DNA of 42,199 bases from Thermodesulfovibrionales bacterium (GTDB lineage: Bacteria; Nitrospirota; Thermodesulfovibrionia; Thermodesulfovibrionales; CALJEL01): contig JAOACK010000011.1 of assembly GCA_026417875.1 (NCBI GenBank), positions 1-42,199 of the forward strand. The letters are read 5' to 3'. This document shows positions 1 to 8,563 of this stretch, piece by piece. Both the position numbers and the translations under genes were made by a program. The stretch's first letter is position 1. The number at the start of each line of letters is the position of its first letter. The notes beneath the pieces are model-generated. The model saw only the letters and a list, made by a program, of their open reading frames with translations, had not been told where the DNA came from and made no database searches.

Positions 1-495
1 GCTGAACCTGAATTTAAATCTCAGTGTTATGTACAGAAGAAGACCCACAGTAGCCATGGCTATTGCCCAGAGGGCATCATCCCTAAGACGTTTTCCAACC
101 TTGGGTCCTATCTCTGTTGTAGATTCAATGGTGAAATCCCTCTCAGGCATGTATGTCCTTAATGCCTGAATAATTGCTCCTGTGAGTTTCTGTATCTCTT
201 CTTCTTTTCTCTTTATCTTTACAATTAATTTTTTCTGCTCAGGAATATCCTGGAGTTCCACATCCCTCAGTCCTGCCTTATGAAGGGCTTCCCTTATCTC
301 TGAAAGGAAGAATTTCTCTTTAAATTTTATCTCCACAGCTACTCCACCAGCAAAGTCTATTCCAAGATTTGCCTTGCCTCTTGATATCTCAACCAGTCCT
401 ATGATACCGAGTATAATAAGTGCTCCTGAAAGGATAAAGGCAAGATACCTCTTGCCCATGAAATCTATATTCACATTCTTTATGAGTTCAATCAT
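1..495 (-). CDS. secF: Protein translocase subunit SecF (partial, N-terminal part)
   Basis: SecF works with SecD in the inner membrane, using the proton-motive force to help preproteins leave the SecYEG channel. The start ATG (495-493) overlaps the secD stop in an ATGA arrangement. About 165 residues are visible before the window edge cuts the gene. The translation begins [17 protein letters not shown], continues into a transmembrane segment at about residues 15-35, and then has the family motif GIDFAGG. A second hydrophobic segment begins near the edge. The missing C-terminal half would carry the remaining membrane segments. Identity is secure from the motif, the position and the coupling to secD. 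Confidence 0.95.
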   Translation of the reverse strand, partial: MIELIKNVNIDFMGKRYLAFILSGALIILGIIGLVEISRGKANLGIDFAGGVAVEIKFKEKFFLSEIREALHKAGLRDVELQDIPEQKKLIVKIKRKEEEIQKLTGAIIQALRTYMPERDFTIESTTEIGPKVGKRLRDDALWAIAMATVGLLLYITLRFKFRFS

Positions 496-2114
496 ATACT
501 GAGCCTCCTCAGTTCTGTCTTTCTTGAGATTATCATATCAAAAACAGTCTTGGTACCTATAAGGGCTGTAAAGAGATTTATTGCCACTCCCAGGCTTAAA
601 GTAACAGCAAAGCCTTTTATTGGACCTGTACCGAATTGAAAGAGCACAGCTGCAGTTATAAGGGTCGTGACATGGGAGTCAAATATGGTCCAGAAGGCCT
701 TTTTATACCCTGAATCAATTGCCGCACGGGGGGTCTTACCATGCCTGAGCTCCTCGCGGATTCTTTCAAACATGAGGACATTTGAGTCAACCGCCATTCC
801 TATAGCAAGTATAATTCCAGCGATACCGGGCATCGTAAGTGTTGCATTCAGCATTGCCATAGCACCTATGAGAAGAACAAGATTTAGTATAAGGGCAATG
901 TCCGCAATGAGACCTGATAGCCTGTAATAAAAGACCATGAAGATAACAACCATTATAAAAGCTCCGATTGCAGCTGTCTTTCCAGCCTCTATGGAGTCCC
1001 TACCAAGTGAAGGTCCAACAGTAACATTCTCAAGAAGTTTTAGAGGTGCGGGAAGGGCACCTGCCCTGAGAACTATTGCCAGATCCTTTGCTTCTTCCAT
1101 TGTAAAGTTTCCTGTTATCTGTGCATTTCCTCCTGAAATCCTTTCCTGTATTACAGGTGCTGAATAAACATTTCCGTCAAGGACTATGGCGAGCCTCTTC
1201 TTTACATTCTTTGCAGTCACATCCTCAAATATCCTTGCACCCAGGGAATTGAATGTAAGTGATACATAAGGCTCATTGAACCTGGAATCAATCTGAACCC
1301 TTGCATCTGTAAGGAGTGAACCTGTAAGAAGAACCTCCTTTTTCAATATATAGGGTTTTTTATATACCTCGCCAGTCTGCCTATCAACTATCCTCTGGAA
1401 TAATATCTCATCACCCTCAGGAATTCTGGGAAGAAATTGTTTTAAAAAATCCTCTTCTTCGGATGGTTTTATTACCGCTGGCAATTCATTCCAGAGCTGA
1501 GTTTCCTCATCAAGTAGTTTGAATTCAAGCTGGGCTGTCTTTCCTATGAGCTCTATTGCCCTCTGGGGATCCTTTATTCCAGGAAGCTGAACAACCACCT
1601 CATCCTTACCCTGCTTCTGTATTGTTGGTTCTGCTACACCAAACTGGTCTATCCTGTTACGGATTGTCTCAAGGGCCTGCTCCCTGGCATTCTCGAGAAT
1701 CCTTACCATCTCTCCTTCTGAATACCTTGCAGTAAAACCAGTAGGTGTCCTTGTTATCTCCATTTCAGGATAATTCTCCTTTATGAGTGCCCCGACATCG
1801 GTCTGAGAAATTATCTCCACATAATTACCTCTGGGAAAAACCTCAGCCTTTATATTCTTTTTCTCAAAAATTCCCTTCAGTGACTGGCTGAGCCTGTCAG
1901 TCATAACCTCTGTAAACCTTTTACTGTCAACCTCAAAGACGAGATGGGTTCCACCCTGTAGGTCAAGACCGAGGACAATGCCTCTCTGAGGCATGTTATC
2001 CTTCCACCACTGAGGCATGTACTTCCATAAAGGTGTATTTGGTAAAAAGAAGATAACAGAAAGTACAACTGTGAAGCCTATTAAGCCCAATCTCCACCTA
2101 ACTGCCTTCTTCAT
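492..2114 (-). CDS. secD: Protein translocase subunit SecD
   Basis: SecD is the larger partner of SecF in the accessory complex that promotes late steps of Sec export. The 540-residue product has an N-terminal membrane helix (about residues 7-27), the P1 motif [11 protein letters not shown] near residue 50, a long periplasmic region, and a C-terminal bundle of membrane helices (about 375-535) containing the conserved [19 protein letters not shown] stretch. The length is normal for short SecD forms. A GGAGG Shine-Dalgarno lies just before the ATG. The gene is translationally coupled to secF (4-nt overlap) and follows an HD-domain gene and yajC on the same strand, so it belongs to an export operon. 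Confidence 0.97.
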   Translation of the reverse strand: MKKAVRWRLGLIGFTVVLSVIFFLPNTPLWKYMPQWWKDNMPQRGIVLGLDLQGGTHLVFEVDSKRFTEVMTDRLSQSLKGIFEKKNIKAEVFPRGNYVEIISQTDVGALIKENYPEMEITRTPTGFTARYSEGEMVRILENAREQALETIRNRIDQFGVAEPTIQKQGKDEVVVQLPGIKDPQRAIELIGKTAQLEFKLLDEETQLWNELPAVIKPSEEEDFLKQFLPRIPEGDEILFQRIVDRQTGEVYKKPYILKKEVLLTGSLLTDARVQIDSRFNEPYVSLTFNSLGARIFEDVTAKNVKKRLAIVLDGNVYSAPVIQERISGGNAQITGNFTMEEAKDLAIVLRAGALPAPLKLLENVTVGPSLGRDSIEAGKTAAIGAFIMVVIFMVFYYRLSGLIADIALILNLVLLIGAMAMLNATLTMPGIAGIILAIGMAVDSNVLMFERIREELRHGKTPRAAIDSGYKKAFWTIFDSHVTTLITAAVLFQFGTGPIKGFAVTLSLGVAINLFTALIGTKTVFDMIISRKTELRRLSI

Positions 2115-2123
2115 CTCGCCTCC

Positions 2124-2816
2124 TCAGGCCATCCTTGTATTGTTGATATAAAGATAAAAATTACAGTTGAGTATCTTTGCAGCCTTTCTGGATGCATTCA
2201 TCCTTGAGAGAAAGATCTCAAAATAATCTATAACCTGAGAAATCCTTGTATCAATCGTTACCATGAGCTGAATTATTCCGGCTACTTCTGTGCCATTACC
2301 CTTTTTTATAATAAGTTCTGAATTTGTTGCAGCAAAATTAACCCTGTCATGGATGTCCTCTGATACACTGGAGGGATTCCTTACCCTGCTTCTGTGAACA
2401 TCCGATTTGTCTGCTATAAGAAGTGCAGCTCCAACAGGATCCGGCACAATGACACCTTCATCCTCCTCATGACCTATAATAGCCATCATTACCCTCGTTA
2501 TCTCAGCAAGACCAAGATTTAGTTCCTCAAGGACATCCTTTGCAAGAAGAGCACTGATTCTGTTATGGTGATGCCTTCCGAGCATGTTACCAATATCATG
2601 CAGATATCCAGCTATCTGGGCAAGAAGTGCCTCCTCTTCAGGATAACCAAGCTCCCTGAGAATCCTGTAGGCTGTGCTGGATACTATCTCAGCATGCCTG
2701 AAGCCATGTTCGGTGTAGCCAATTGCCTCAAGATATTTGTCTGCATTGGTTATATACTGCCTTGCCCTCTCACTCTGTTTAAGTTTCTCAATAAATTCAG
2801 AAGTAAGGATCCTCAA
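2124..2816 (-). CDS. HD-domain phosphohydrolase in the yajC-secDF operon
   Basis: This 230-residue protein carries an HD-type metal site: H37 and H41 in HGFRH, the H73-D74 pair in LHDIGN, a following HHHNR, and a later histidine in IGHEED. The family hydrolyses phosphate esters, often of nucleotides, but the substrate cannot be read from sequence. The start is a TTG at 2816-2814; no ATG is available upstream in frame before the yajC stop. The gene lies 9 nt before secD and 17 nt after yajC on the same strand, so it is probably co-transcribed with the Sec genes. No membrane segment or signal peptide is visible, so it should be cytoplasmic. Confidence 0.8.
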   Translation of the reverse strand: MRILTSEFIEKLKQSERARQYITNADKYLEAIGYTEHGFRHAEIVSSTAYRILRELGYPEEEALLAQIAGYLHDIGNMLGRHHHNRISALLAKDVLEELNLGLAEITRVMMAIIGHEEDEGVIVPDPVGAALLIADKSDVHRSRVRNPSSVSEDIHDRVNFAATNSELIIKKGNGTEVAGIIQLMVTIDTRISQVIDYFEIFLSRMNASRKAAKILNCNFYLYINNTRMA

Positions 2817-2833
2817 TTCCAGACCTAATCCTT

Positions 2834-3166
2834 TTAATCCTCTTCTGTATCGGGTCTCTTGGCAGCAATATATGCCTTGCCAAATTTAACCTTCACATTC
2901 TCAGCAATCTTCAATGTCACTGTATTTGTTCCAACTGCCTCGACAACTCCATAAATACCACCAGCAGTTATAACCTTGTCGCCCCTTTTCAGGGACTCAA
3001 GCATCTTCTGGTGCTCCTTTGCCCTCTTCTGCTGTGGTCTGATCAGGAGAAAATAAAAGATCACAAAGATCAGTATAAAGGGAATCAGTGTGCTCAGAAG
3101 AGCTCCAAGGCCTCCTGGTTGCTGTCCCTGTGGCTGGGGCCCCATTGCCCATGCTAAATCAAACAT
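2834..3166 (-). CDS. yajC: Sec translocase accessory protein YajC
   Basis: YajC is a small single-span inner-membrane protein that associates with SecDF. The 110-residue product has a short Gly/Gln/Pro-rich N-terminus, one strong membrane helix (about residues 25-45) ending in FLLIRPQQKRAKEH, and the conserved soluble part with LKRGDKVITAGGIYGVV. Length and motif order are those of the family. A plus-strand AAAAGGAGG complement lies just upstream as the ribosome site. The gene leads the yajC-HD-secD-secF run and sits 34 nt after the outer-membrane protein gene, so all five genes may share one transcript. Confidence 0.95.
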   Translation of the reverse strand: MFDLAWAMGPQPQGQQPGGLGALLSTLIPFILIFVIFYFLLIRPQQKRAKEHQKMLESLKRGDKVITAGGIYGVVEAVGTNTVTLKIAENVKVKFGKAYIAAKRPDTEED

Positions 3167-3200
3167 ATAACCTCCTTTTTATTTAGGTAATTTATCAATT

Positions 3201-3965
3201 CTAAAACTCGATCCCTGCCTCTAGAAAAGGTCCCTTGAGTTTAAACTCCGCTTCAATATCTGAGTAATCAATCTTTACATCCTCATATCTGTAACCACCG
3301 GCTATAAAAAGCGGACCAAAGGGGTTCAATTTCAGTCTTCCGATAATATCATAATAATGATTGGAGCTGTAGGCAATTCCTCTGAATTCACCTTCTATCT
3401 TTAAAAGATCAACGGGTTCTACCTGTATTCCTGCATAGACCATTGGAACAGGTATAGTAGCACTTTTGGATGCAGAAATACTGGTTGTAGGCTGTTTAAC
3501 CTCTGCATAGAAATCAATTATCCTTGCATTGAGTCCAAGCTCTATATTTAAAATACCCAGTGTGGCAGTCTTGAGCCCTGGTATTCCGTAATAAAGGGCA
3601 ATGTCATAATGGTCAAGCTGAACCTCTGAATCAAAGGGTACATTGGCATTAAAGGTCTTATCACCGAATTTAAAGCTCACATCTTTCTGACCCCTTCCGT
3701 CAAATCTGCTCGGAGTCGCCATTAGATAGATATTCGGTATCACGAGGGGCATATCAATCTTGAGTCTCCCGAAAACCTTTGTCTCCTTATCATAATTAAG
3801 GTCCTGTTCAATATCAAGCCTGTCTGCACTCGTTACTGGTTTATAGCTCACATAACCTTCCGGGTCCTGATTCCATGCACCGATGGATGCCTCAAAGCCT
3901 ATTGCTCCTGCAATTGCAGGGATTAATAAACTCACAATAATAACTGAATAGATTATCCTGCTCAT
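3201..3965 (-). CDS. Outer-membrane beta-barrel protein, TIGR04219-like
   Basis: The product begins MSRIIYSVIIVSLLIPAIAG, a clear signal peptide, and ends in an aromatic residue (LEAGIEF) as barrel proteins do. The mature part alternates polar and hydrophobic residues, with motifs such as IGAWNQDPEGYV and MPLVIPNIYLMATPS that I associate with the TIGR04219 family of small outer-membrane barrels; that assignment is from memory. The ATG at 3965 is chosen over the open frame reaching 4025 because AAGGGGGA lies 5 nt upstream and the signal peptide then starts at residue 1. Function is unknown. It sits first in a minus-strand run leading into yajC-secDF. Confidence 0.7.
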   Translation of the reverse strand: MSRIIYSVIIVSLLIPAIAGAIGFEASIGAWNQDPEGYVSYKPVTSADRLDIEQDLNYDKETKVFGRLKIDMPLVIPNIYLMATPSRFDGRGQKDVSFKFGDKTFNANVPFDSEVQLDHYDIALYYGIPGLKTATLGILNIELGLNARIIDFYAEVKQPTTSISASKSATIPVPMVYAGIQVEPVDLLKIEGEFRGIAYSSNHYYDIIGRLKLNPFGPLFIAGGYRYEDVKIDYSDIEAEFKLKGPFLEAGIEF

Positions 3966-4016
3966 AAATTCCCCCTTTTCGGGACATCTAAAGGCCAATG
4001 GCCATTTTGTCTGAAT

Positions 4017-4046
4017 ATTATGCAATTAAATAAAAGAATTTTTCAA
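4017..4046 (-). promoter_or_regulatory. Predicted sigma-70 promoter of the outer-membrane protein / sec run
   Basis: On the minus strand TTGAAA (4046-4041) is followed after 18 nt by CATAAT (4022-4017). The predicted start near 4010 leaves a leader of about 45 nt before the ATG at 3965. Confidence 0.55.
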
Positions 4047-4200
4047 CCTTTAGTTTTATTTTAATTCATGATTTTTTATATTCAAAAATCAGAAGAGGAG
4101 AAAAAATTTTTTCCATTTTCAGATTCAAAATTAAACACTTTAAAGCTAAATTCTTATTTATCAGCTTAAAAAATCAAAGCAATATTTTCATATTCCTTTC

Positions 4201-4229
4201 TTGACAGAGATACTTTTCTTTGATATCAT
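4201..4229 (+). promoter_or_regulatory. Predicted sigma-70 promoter of the small zinc-ribbon gene
   Basis: TTGACA (4201-4206), a 17-nt spacer and TATCAT (4224-4229) form a near-consensus promoter. It occupies the upstream part of an open frame that could start at 4201, which argues that the real start codon is the ATG at 4258. Confidence 0.65.
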
Positions 4230-4257
4230 GATTAACAAAAATTCTTTGGAGGGCCTT

Positions 4258-4548
4258 ATGGAAAAGTTCATATGCCCAAAATGTGGCAGGATCTCCTATA
4301 CTGCTAATAGAGAGTTATTAAATATCTGTCCTTATTGCAGCCTTGATAAATATCTTATACTGAACCCCAGGATTCTCGGAGGATATGACCTTTCTGATAT
4401 TAAAATAGTTGTGGATAGAAGAAAAAGCTCCGAGCCCGTACCTTTTGATAGAAGAAAGAATGAACAGGCCATACCTGTTGCCTGGCTTATAGTAAAGAAG
4501 AAGGACCCTCAGGATACAGTTCAGGACTCAGACTTTATCTCAATATAA
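4258..4548 (+). CDS. Small zinc-ribbon protein of unknown function
   Basis: The 96-residue product starts MEKFICPKCGRISY and has two CxxC knuckles (CPKC at 6-9 and CPYC near 28-31), the pattern of a zinc ribbon. After that come two similar DRRK-containing stretches (VDRRKSSEP and FDRRKNEQA), a small internal repeat that may be a charged linker. I do not recognise the family. The ATG at 4258 is preceded by GGAGG 7 nt away and by a strong promoter. Its last 28 nt overlap the end of the convergent foldase gene. No membrane segment is visible. Confidence 0.65.
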   Translation: MEKFICPKCGRISYTANRELLNICPYCSLDKYLILNPRILGGYDLSDIKIVVDRRKSSEPVPFDRRKNEQAIPVAWLIVKKKDPQDTVQDSDFISI

Positions 4549-5483
4549 TATTTTTCCCTGAGTCCCTTTAACCATCTTCTGTATAATTTATCAAATTTCT
4601 CAGACTCAAGTATCTGGCGGACATATCTCTGCGCCTCTTCCTGGGTCATTCCACCTATACGTTCCTCTACCTTCAGTATGTAAAGACCTTTTTCTGTCCA
4701 GAAGGGCCTGCTTATATCTCCTGTTTTCAGACCTTTAATCGCCTCTCTGAACTGGGGTGAAAGATCTGAGATTTTAATATAACCGAGATCTCCTCCGGGG
4801 ATTCTTAAATCCTCGGAATAAAGAAGCACCAGCCTTTCAAAGGGTTCAGATCTAAGCTTTTCAACAAGAGTGTCGAGCTTTTTCTGAAAGGATTCTATCT
4901 CTGAATCCTTTGGCCTTTTAAGAAATATCTGCCTGAGTCTGATGTGTTCTGGACCTGTTAATTCAGGATGTTTTTCAAGATAGGTCTTTATCTCACCTTC
5001 TGTCACTACTATCCTGCTTCTTATTTCCTGGGATACAATCTTACTTATTATGAGCTGTTCTGAAAGGGCTTTTCTGTAAGTCTGGGTGGTATACCCCTCC
5101 TTTTTCAGCGTCTCAAGAAAGGTGGCATCATCCATTGAGTACTTTTTCTTTATCCTCTCAATTGCCTCATCAACCTCCTCCTTTGAGGCATCTATTCCCA
5201 GGTACTTCGCCTCCTTAAGGATAATCCGTGAATTAATATATCCCTCAAGAAGAAATTCTCTGTTTGATTCAAAAAATTTTCTCTTCTCGGAAGGAGGCAG
5301 ATTTCTGACCTCTTCAGACACAAGGAAATCCATCTCTCTGTAAAGTTCACTCCAGGTTATGGGTTCATTGTTGATAACAGCCACAACCTCATCAATAATA
5401 ACACCACCTGAGGTTAACAGTGGGAAAAGAAGAATAAAGGGAGCAATAAGAAATAGAAAACCCCTCATCATGATAATCATCAC
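4521..5483 (-). CDS. SurA-like periplasmic peptidyl-prolyl isomerase / chaperone
   Basis: The 320-residue product has a hydrophobic signal (RGFLFLIAPFILLFPLL), then the SurA-type start of the mature chain (VVAVINNEPITWSEL), a helical chaperone region to about residue 165, and one parvulin domain around residues 175-275 with RLRQIFLKRP, GGDLGYI and LSPQFREAI. Such proteins help outer-membrane proteins fold in the periplasm. One parvulin domain instead of the two in E. coli SurA is common outside Proteobacteria. The start is ambiguous: a spaced AAGGTG favours the ATG at 5471 over the one at 5483. The gene follows a lipoprotein foldase on the same strand. Confidence 0.85.
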   Translation of the reverse strand: MMIIMMRGFLFLIAPFILLFPLLTSGGVIIDEVVAVINNEPITWSELYREMDFLVSEEVRNLPPSEKRKFFESNREFLLEGYINSRIILKEAKYLGIDASKEEVDEAIERIKKKYSMDDATFLETLKKEGYTTQTYRKALSEQLIISKIVSQEIRSRIVVTEGEIKTYLEKHPELTGPEHIRLRQIFLKRPKDSEIESFQKKLDTLVEKLRSEPFERLVLLYSEDLRIPGGDLGYIKISDLSPQFREAIKGLKTGDISRPFWTEKGLYILKVEERIGGMTQEEAQRYVRQILESEKFDKLYRRWLKGLREKYYIEIKSES

Positions 5484-5508
5484 CTTATTAATTCATTAAA
5501 TGCTAATG

Positions 5509-6402
5509 TTAAAAACTTATATTGTATTTTATCTTTGCCTTCTTCCTGTTTACATCAACAAGATGGGCCATCAATTCCTGTCTTCTCTGCTGGAGTATCA
5601 TTGCCTTTATCTGGGGCTTTGCCTCATTAAAGGAAAGAACCCTTGATGCCTCCCTTTCCTTTATCCTGAAGATATAATAGGAATTGTCCTTGCCCTTGTA
5701 AGGACCGTATGCCTGATTGAGTTTCGCTGTCTTCATTGCTTCGCCTATCTCTTTGGATATTGTGTCAGGGTTCAGCCAGCCATAATCAGTAACGGATGCC
5801 TTATTCTCCTTTAAAAGTCTATCAGCAAGTTTATCAAAATCTTCTCCCTTCTTTATTGCCTCCATCGCTTTCTTTGCGTCATCCTCTGTATTTAACTGGA
5901 CAATCTTAACAAAAACCGTCTCGGGTTTGAGAAAGGGAACCTGGCTCTTTTTGTAAAAATCCATCATATCCTTTTCTGTCACGGAATCATCCTTTACAAG
6001 TTCTTCCATGAGTTTAGCTATTAGCAGTCTGTTTCTTACTCTGGTCTTAAAGGTATCGTAGGAAAGACCTGCCTTTTTAACCTCTTTTCTGAATTCCTCT
6101 TCTGTTTTATTGCCTCTCATTGAATCAATTATCTTTTTTACCTCATCCTCTTTTACCTCTATCTTTCTTGACCTTACCTCTTTTAAAAGCAGAACCTCTG
6201 CAATAAGCTCATCAGCAACAGTTCTTCTCAGTGCCTTTTCATCAAACTTGATACCCATTGCCTTATGGGCCTCAAGTCTCTCCTTAACAACAGCATTATA
6301 AACCTCCTTTGGTATACCCTCTCCATCGACAGTAATGGCATTCCTGCTACAACCGTAAAGGAAGAGCAGGAGCAGGGTGAGCAAAAAACCCAGTTTTTTC
6401 AT
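5509..6402 (-). CDS. Parvulin-type (PpiC/PrsA-like) foldase lipoprotein
   Basis: This 297-residue protein has a lipoprotein signal (LLLLFLYGC, lipid-bearing Cys at residue 18), a SurA-N-like helical region (about 20-150), and a PpiC-type isomerase domain (about 160-255) with VFVKIVQLNTED, DYGWLNPDTI and YYIFRIKERE. It probably acts on newly exported proteins at the membrane surface, like PrsA. GGAGGTG stands 7 nt before the ATG. It lies 25 nt upstream of the SurA-like gene on the same strand, so the two form a foldase pair next to the Sec genes. It is divergent from the LexA/UmuD-like gene. Confidence 0.85.
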   Translation of the reverse strand: MKKLGFLLTLLLLFLYGCSRNAITVDGEGIPKEVYNAVVKERLEAHKAMGIKFDEKALRRTVADELIAEVLLLKEVRSRKIEVKEDEVKKIIDSMRGNKTEEEFRKEVKKAGLSYDTFKTRVRNRLLIAKLMEELVKDDSVTEKDMMDFYKKSQVPFLKPETVFVKIVQLNTEDDAKKAMEAIKKGEDFDKLADRLLKENKASVTDYGWLNPDTISKEIGEAMKTAKLNQAYGPYKGKDNSYYIFRIKEREASRVLSFNEAKPQIKAMILQQRRQELMAHLVDVNRKKAKIKYNISF

Positions 6403-6464
6403 AAAAGCACCTCCGGTTATATTTGGTTAAAGCAATTTATTATAGCAGAACAGGAGGTAAAGAC

Positions 6465-6494
6465 TTGACAGTGAACGACTGTTCACCATAAAAT
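6465..6494 (+). promoter_or_regulatory. SOS-type promoter with LexA-like operator between -35 and -10
   Basis: TTGACA (6465-6470), an 18-nt spacer and TAAAAT (6489-6494) form the promoter. The spacer holds a perfect inverted repeat TGAAC-GACT-GTTCA (6472-6485), which fits the GAAC-N4-GTTC form of LexA box. A repressor bound here would block RNA polymerase. The ATG at 6501 is only 6 nt past the -10 box and lacks a Shine-Dalgarno, so the mRNA is predicted to be leaderless. Confidence 0.75.
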
Positions 6495-6500
6495 AAAAGC

Positions 6501-7079
6501 ATGGAAAGGGTTTTTAAAGAAAGACTTGATAAACTTCTTAATTTCTACTGGAAAAATCAACGGATGCCCTCTTATTCTGAGATTGCTTTACTTGCTGGCT
6601 TCAGGTCAAAGAATGGTGCTTATAAATTTATCCAGAAACTGGAGAATCTTGGTTTTATCAAAAAGGATTCAAAGGGCAGGCTCATACCCGGCGCACTGGC
6701 AAAACCTCTCAGGTTTTTAGGTACAGTGGAAGCTGGTTTTCCAAGTCCTGCTGAAGAAGAGTTGATAGACACCCTCTCTCTTGACAGATGGCTCATAGAA
6801 AATCCCTCATCTACCTTTATGCTCAGGGTTACGGGAGACTCCATGTCTGAGGCAGGCATACTTCCAGGGGATATGGTTATTGTTGACAGGTCTTTAACAC
6901 CTAAAAACGGAGACATAGTCATAGCAGAGGTCGATGGTCAGTGGACGATGAAATACTTTAAGAAAGAAAAAAATGAGATCATCCTCCTTCCAGCAAATCC
7001 AAAATATAAACCCCTCAAGCCTAAAAAGGAGCTCAAAATAGGTGGAGTTGTTATAGCGGTAGTGAGGAAATACAAATGA
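6501..7079 (+). CDS. LexA/UmuD-like autocleaving repressor
   Basis: This 192-residue protein joins a LexA-type winged-helix DNA-binding domain (about residues 1-65; YSEIALLAGFRSKNGAYK) to an S24 autoprotease domain. The expected cleavage site is A78-G79 in EAGFPSPAEE; the catalytic pair is S114 (TGDSMSEAG) and K151 (TMKYFKK). The C-terminal half resembles UmuD (GFPSPA, GDIVIAEVDG) more than LexA, which suggests a repressor whose cleaved form could also serve the polymerase. It overlaps the polymerase gene by ATGA and has a GAAC-N4-GTTC palindrome in its promoter, so it should repress itself until RecA-stimulated cleavage. It may or may not be the global LexA of this genome. Confidence 0.85.
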   Translation: MERVFKERLDKLLNFYWKNQRMPSYSEIALLAGFRSKNGAYKFIQKLENLGFIKKDSKGRLIPGALAKPLRFLGTVEAGFPSPAEEELIDTLSLDRWLIENPSSTFMLRVTGDSMSEAGILPGDMVIVDRSLTPKNGDIVIAEVDGQWTMKYFKKEKNEIILLPANPKYKPLKPKKELKIGGVVIAVVRKYK

Positions 7080-8389
7080 ATGAGCCCTTGACAATATGCT
7101 CCTGGCCGAAGGCAATCCTTCATGTGGATGCTGATGCCTTTTTTGCCTCCTGTGAACAGGCATTGAATCCAGCATTAAGAGGTAAACCTGTAGTAACAGG
7201 TCTTGAGCGTGGCATAGTTGCTGCTGCAAGCTATGAAGCAAAGGCAAGGGGGATAAAAAGGGGTATGAGAATAGGAGAGGTAAAGAGGATCTGTCCCGAT
7301 GCTATAATACTACCTTCTGATTATGAGACCTATAGCCTTATGTCTGTAAGACTTTTTGAAATATTAAGAAGATTCTCTCCAGTGGTTGAGGAATATTCTA
7401 TTGATGAGGCCTTTGCTGACCTCACTGGCCTGAGAAGGATTTATCATTCTTCCTATGAAGAAATCGGCAGGAAGATTCAGGAGACCGTACACAGAGATTT
7501 AGGTATCACTGTATCAATAGGTATAAGCCTCACAAAGGTACTTGCAAAGATAGCATCAAAGCACAAGAAACCTGCAGGACTTACAGCCATACCAGGAAGG
7601 GAAATCCATCTTTATCTTAAGAACCTTCCGGTATCGGAGGTGTGGGGGATAGGACCTAACACATCAGCCTATCTTGAAAAACTGGGCATAAAGACAGCCC
7701 TTGAGTTTGCAAGAAAGGATGAGGCATTCATTAAGAAACATCTCTCAAAACCCTTTCATGAGATATGGCATGAACTGAATGGAAGAAGTATTTATCCTGT
7801 TGTTTCCGAAAAGAAAGAGAGCTATAAATCAATAAGCAAGGCAAGAACCTTCACCCCACCATCAGATGATAAGGAATTTGTCTATGCCCAGTTGTCAAGA
7901 AATCTTGAGAATGCCTGCATAAAGGCAAGAAGGTATAATCTTGCCGCAAAAAGGATAATACTATTTTTAAGAACTCAGGAATTCAGAGATGAAGCAATAG
8001 AGCTAAGACTCCAGAGAGCGAGTGCCTATCCAGCGGAAATACTGCCCCTTTTAAGGGAAGGATTCGAGAGGCTTTATAAACCTCATGTTCTTTACAGACA
8101 GACAGGTGTTATTCTTTCTGAACTTCAGGAGCAGATGCCGCTTCAGCCCGCATTATTTGAAGAACCCCTCATGATAGAAAAGATGGAAAGACTTTACAGT
8201 ATAGTTGATCAGCTTTCTAAAAGATTCGGAAAGCATGTTATAATCCACGGTTCAAGCCTTGAAGCAATTGATACCCCCCAGCACCAGACAGAAAGGGGGA
8301 CCATTCCCGAAAGAAAAAAAGAACTCCTTAAGGGAGAAAATTCGAGACAGAGGCTCGGAATACCACTGTTGAGAATAAAGAGTATCTAA
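7076..8389 (+). CDS. Y-family translesion DNA polymerase (DinB/UmuC type)
   Basis: The 437-residue protein is an error-prone translesion polymerase. The first acidic site is HVDADAFFASCEQ (D18, D20), the second is YSIDEAFADLTG (D110-E111), and the steric-gate region FFASCE is intact. A helix-hairpin-helix segment (VSEVWGIGPNTSAYLEKLGI) and a little-finger domain (about 245-370) follow. At 437 residues it is longer than E. coli DinB and close to UmuC; the last 60 residues are hydrophilic and may hold a clamp-binding motif. ATGA coupling to the repressor gene makes a two-gene SOS mutagenesis cassette. DinB versus UmuC subfamily is not decided. Confidence 0.9.
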   Translation: MNEPLTICSWPKAILHVDADAFFASCEQALNPALRGKPVVTGLERGIVAAASYEAKARGIKRGMRIGEVKRICPDAIILPSDYETYSLMSVRLFEILRRFSPVVEEYSIDEAFADLTGLRRIYHSSYEEIGRKIQETVHRDLGITVSIGISLTKVLAKIASKHKKPAGLTAIPGREIHLYLKNLPVSEVWGIGPNTSAYLEKLGIKTALEFARKDEAFIKKHLSKPFHEIWHELNGRSIYPVVSEKKESYKSISKARTFTPPSDDKEFVYAQLSRNLENACIKARRYNLAAKRIILFLRTQEFRDEAIELRLQRASAYPAEILPLLREGFERLYKPHVLYRQTGVILSELQEQMPLQPALFEEPLMIEKMERLYSIVDQLSKRFGKHVIIHGSSLEAIDTPQHQTERGTIPERKKELLKGENSRQRLGIPLLRIKSI

Positions 8390-8563
8390 AGGCTTCGCTC
8401 GCATCTGTAAGCCTATCAAAGATCCTTTACCGAAACTTCATGAAGCATTCCTTAAAGATGTACATCCCGAGCTGAACATCTTTTCTCTGCCTATCTTTTT
8501 CTTTTTAAAGAATTCTTTAACAGAGCATTATATCAAGGAAAAGTTATCTGTTAAAATATCCTC
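8390..8563 (+). other. Intergenic stretch with PHP-gene promoter and possible gene remnant
   Basis: A TAAAAT box (8552-8557) lies 6 nt before the PHP start with no Shine-Dalgarno, so that mRNA may be leaderless; no good -35 box is seen. One frame from about 8390 stays open through the gap and reads protein-like (for example LPKLHEAFLKDVHPELNIF) but has no start codon, so it could be a decayed fragment. I do not recognise it. Confidence 0.3.

Noticed and set aside
4201-4257. N-terminal extension of the small zinc-ribbon gene from a TTG at 4201
   Set aside because: The stretch is a near-consensus promoter; the ATG at 4258 has GGAGG.
8390-8563. Open frame between the polymerase and PHP genes
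   Set aside because: No start codon or ribosome site and no recognised family; at best a remnant.
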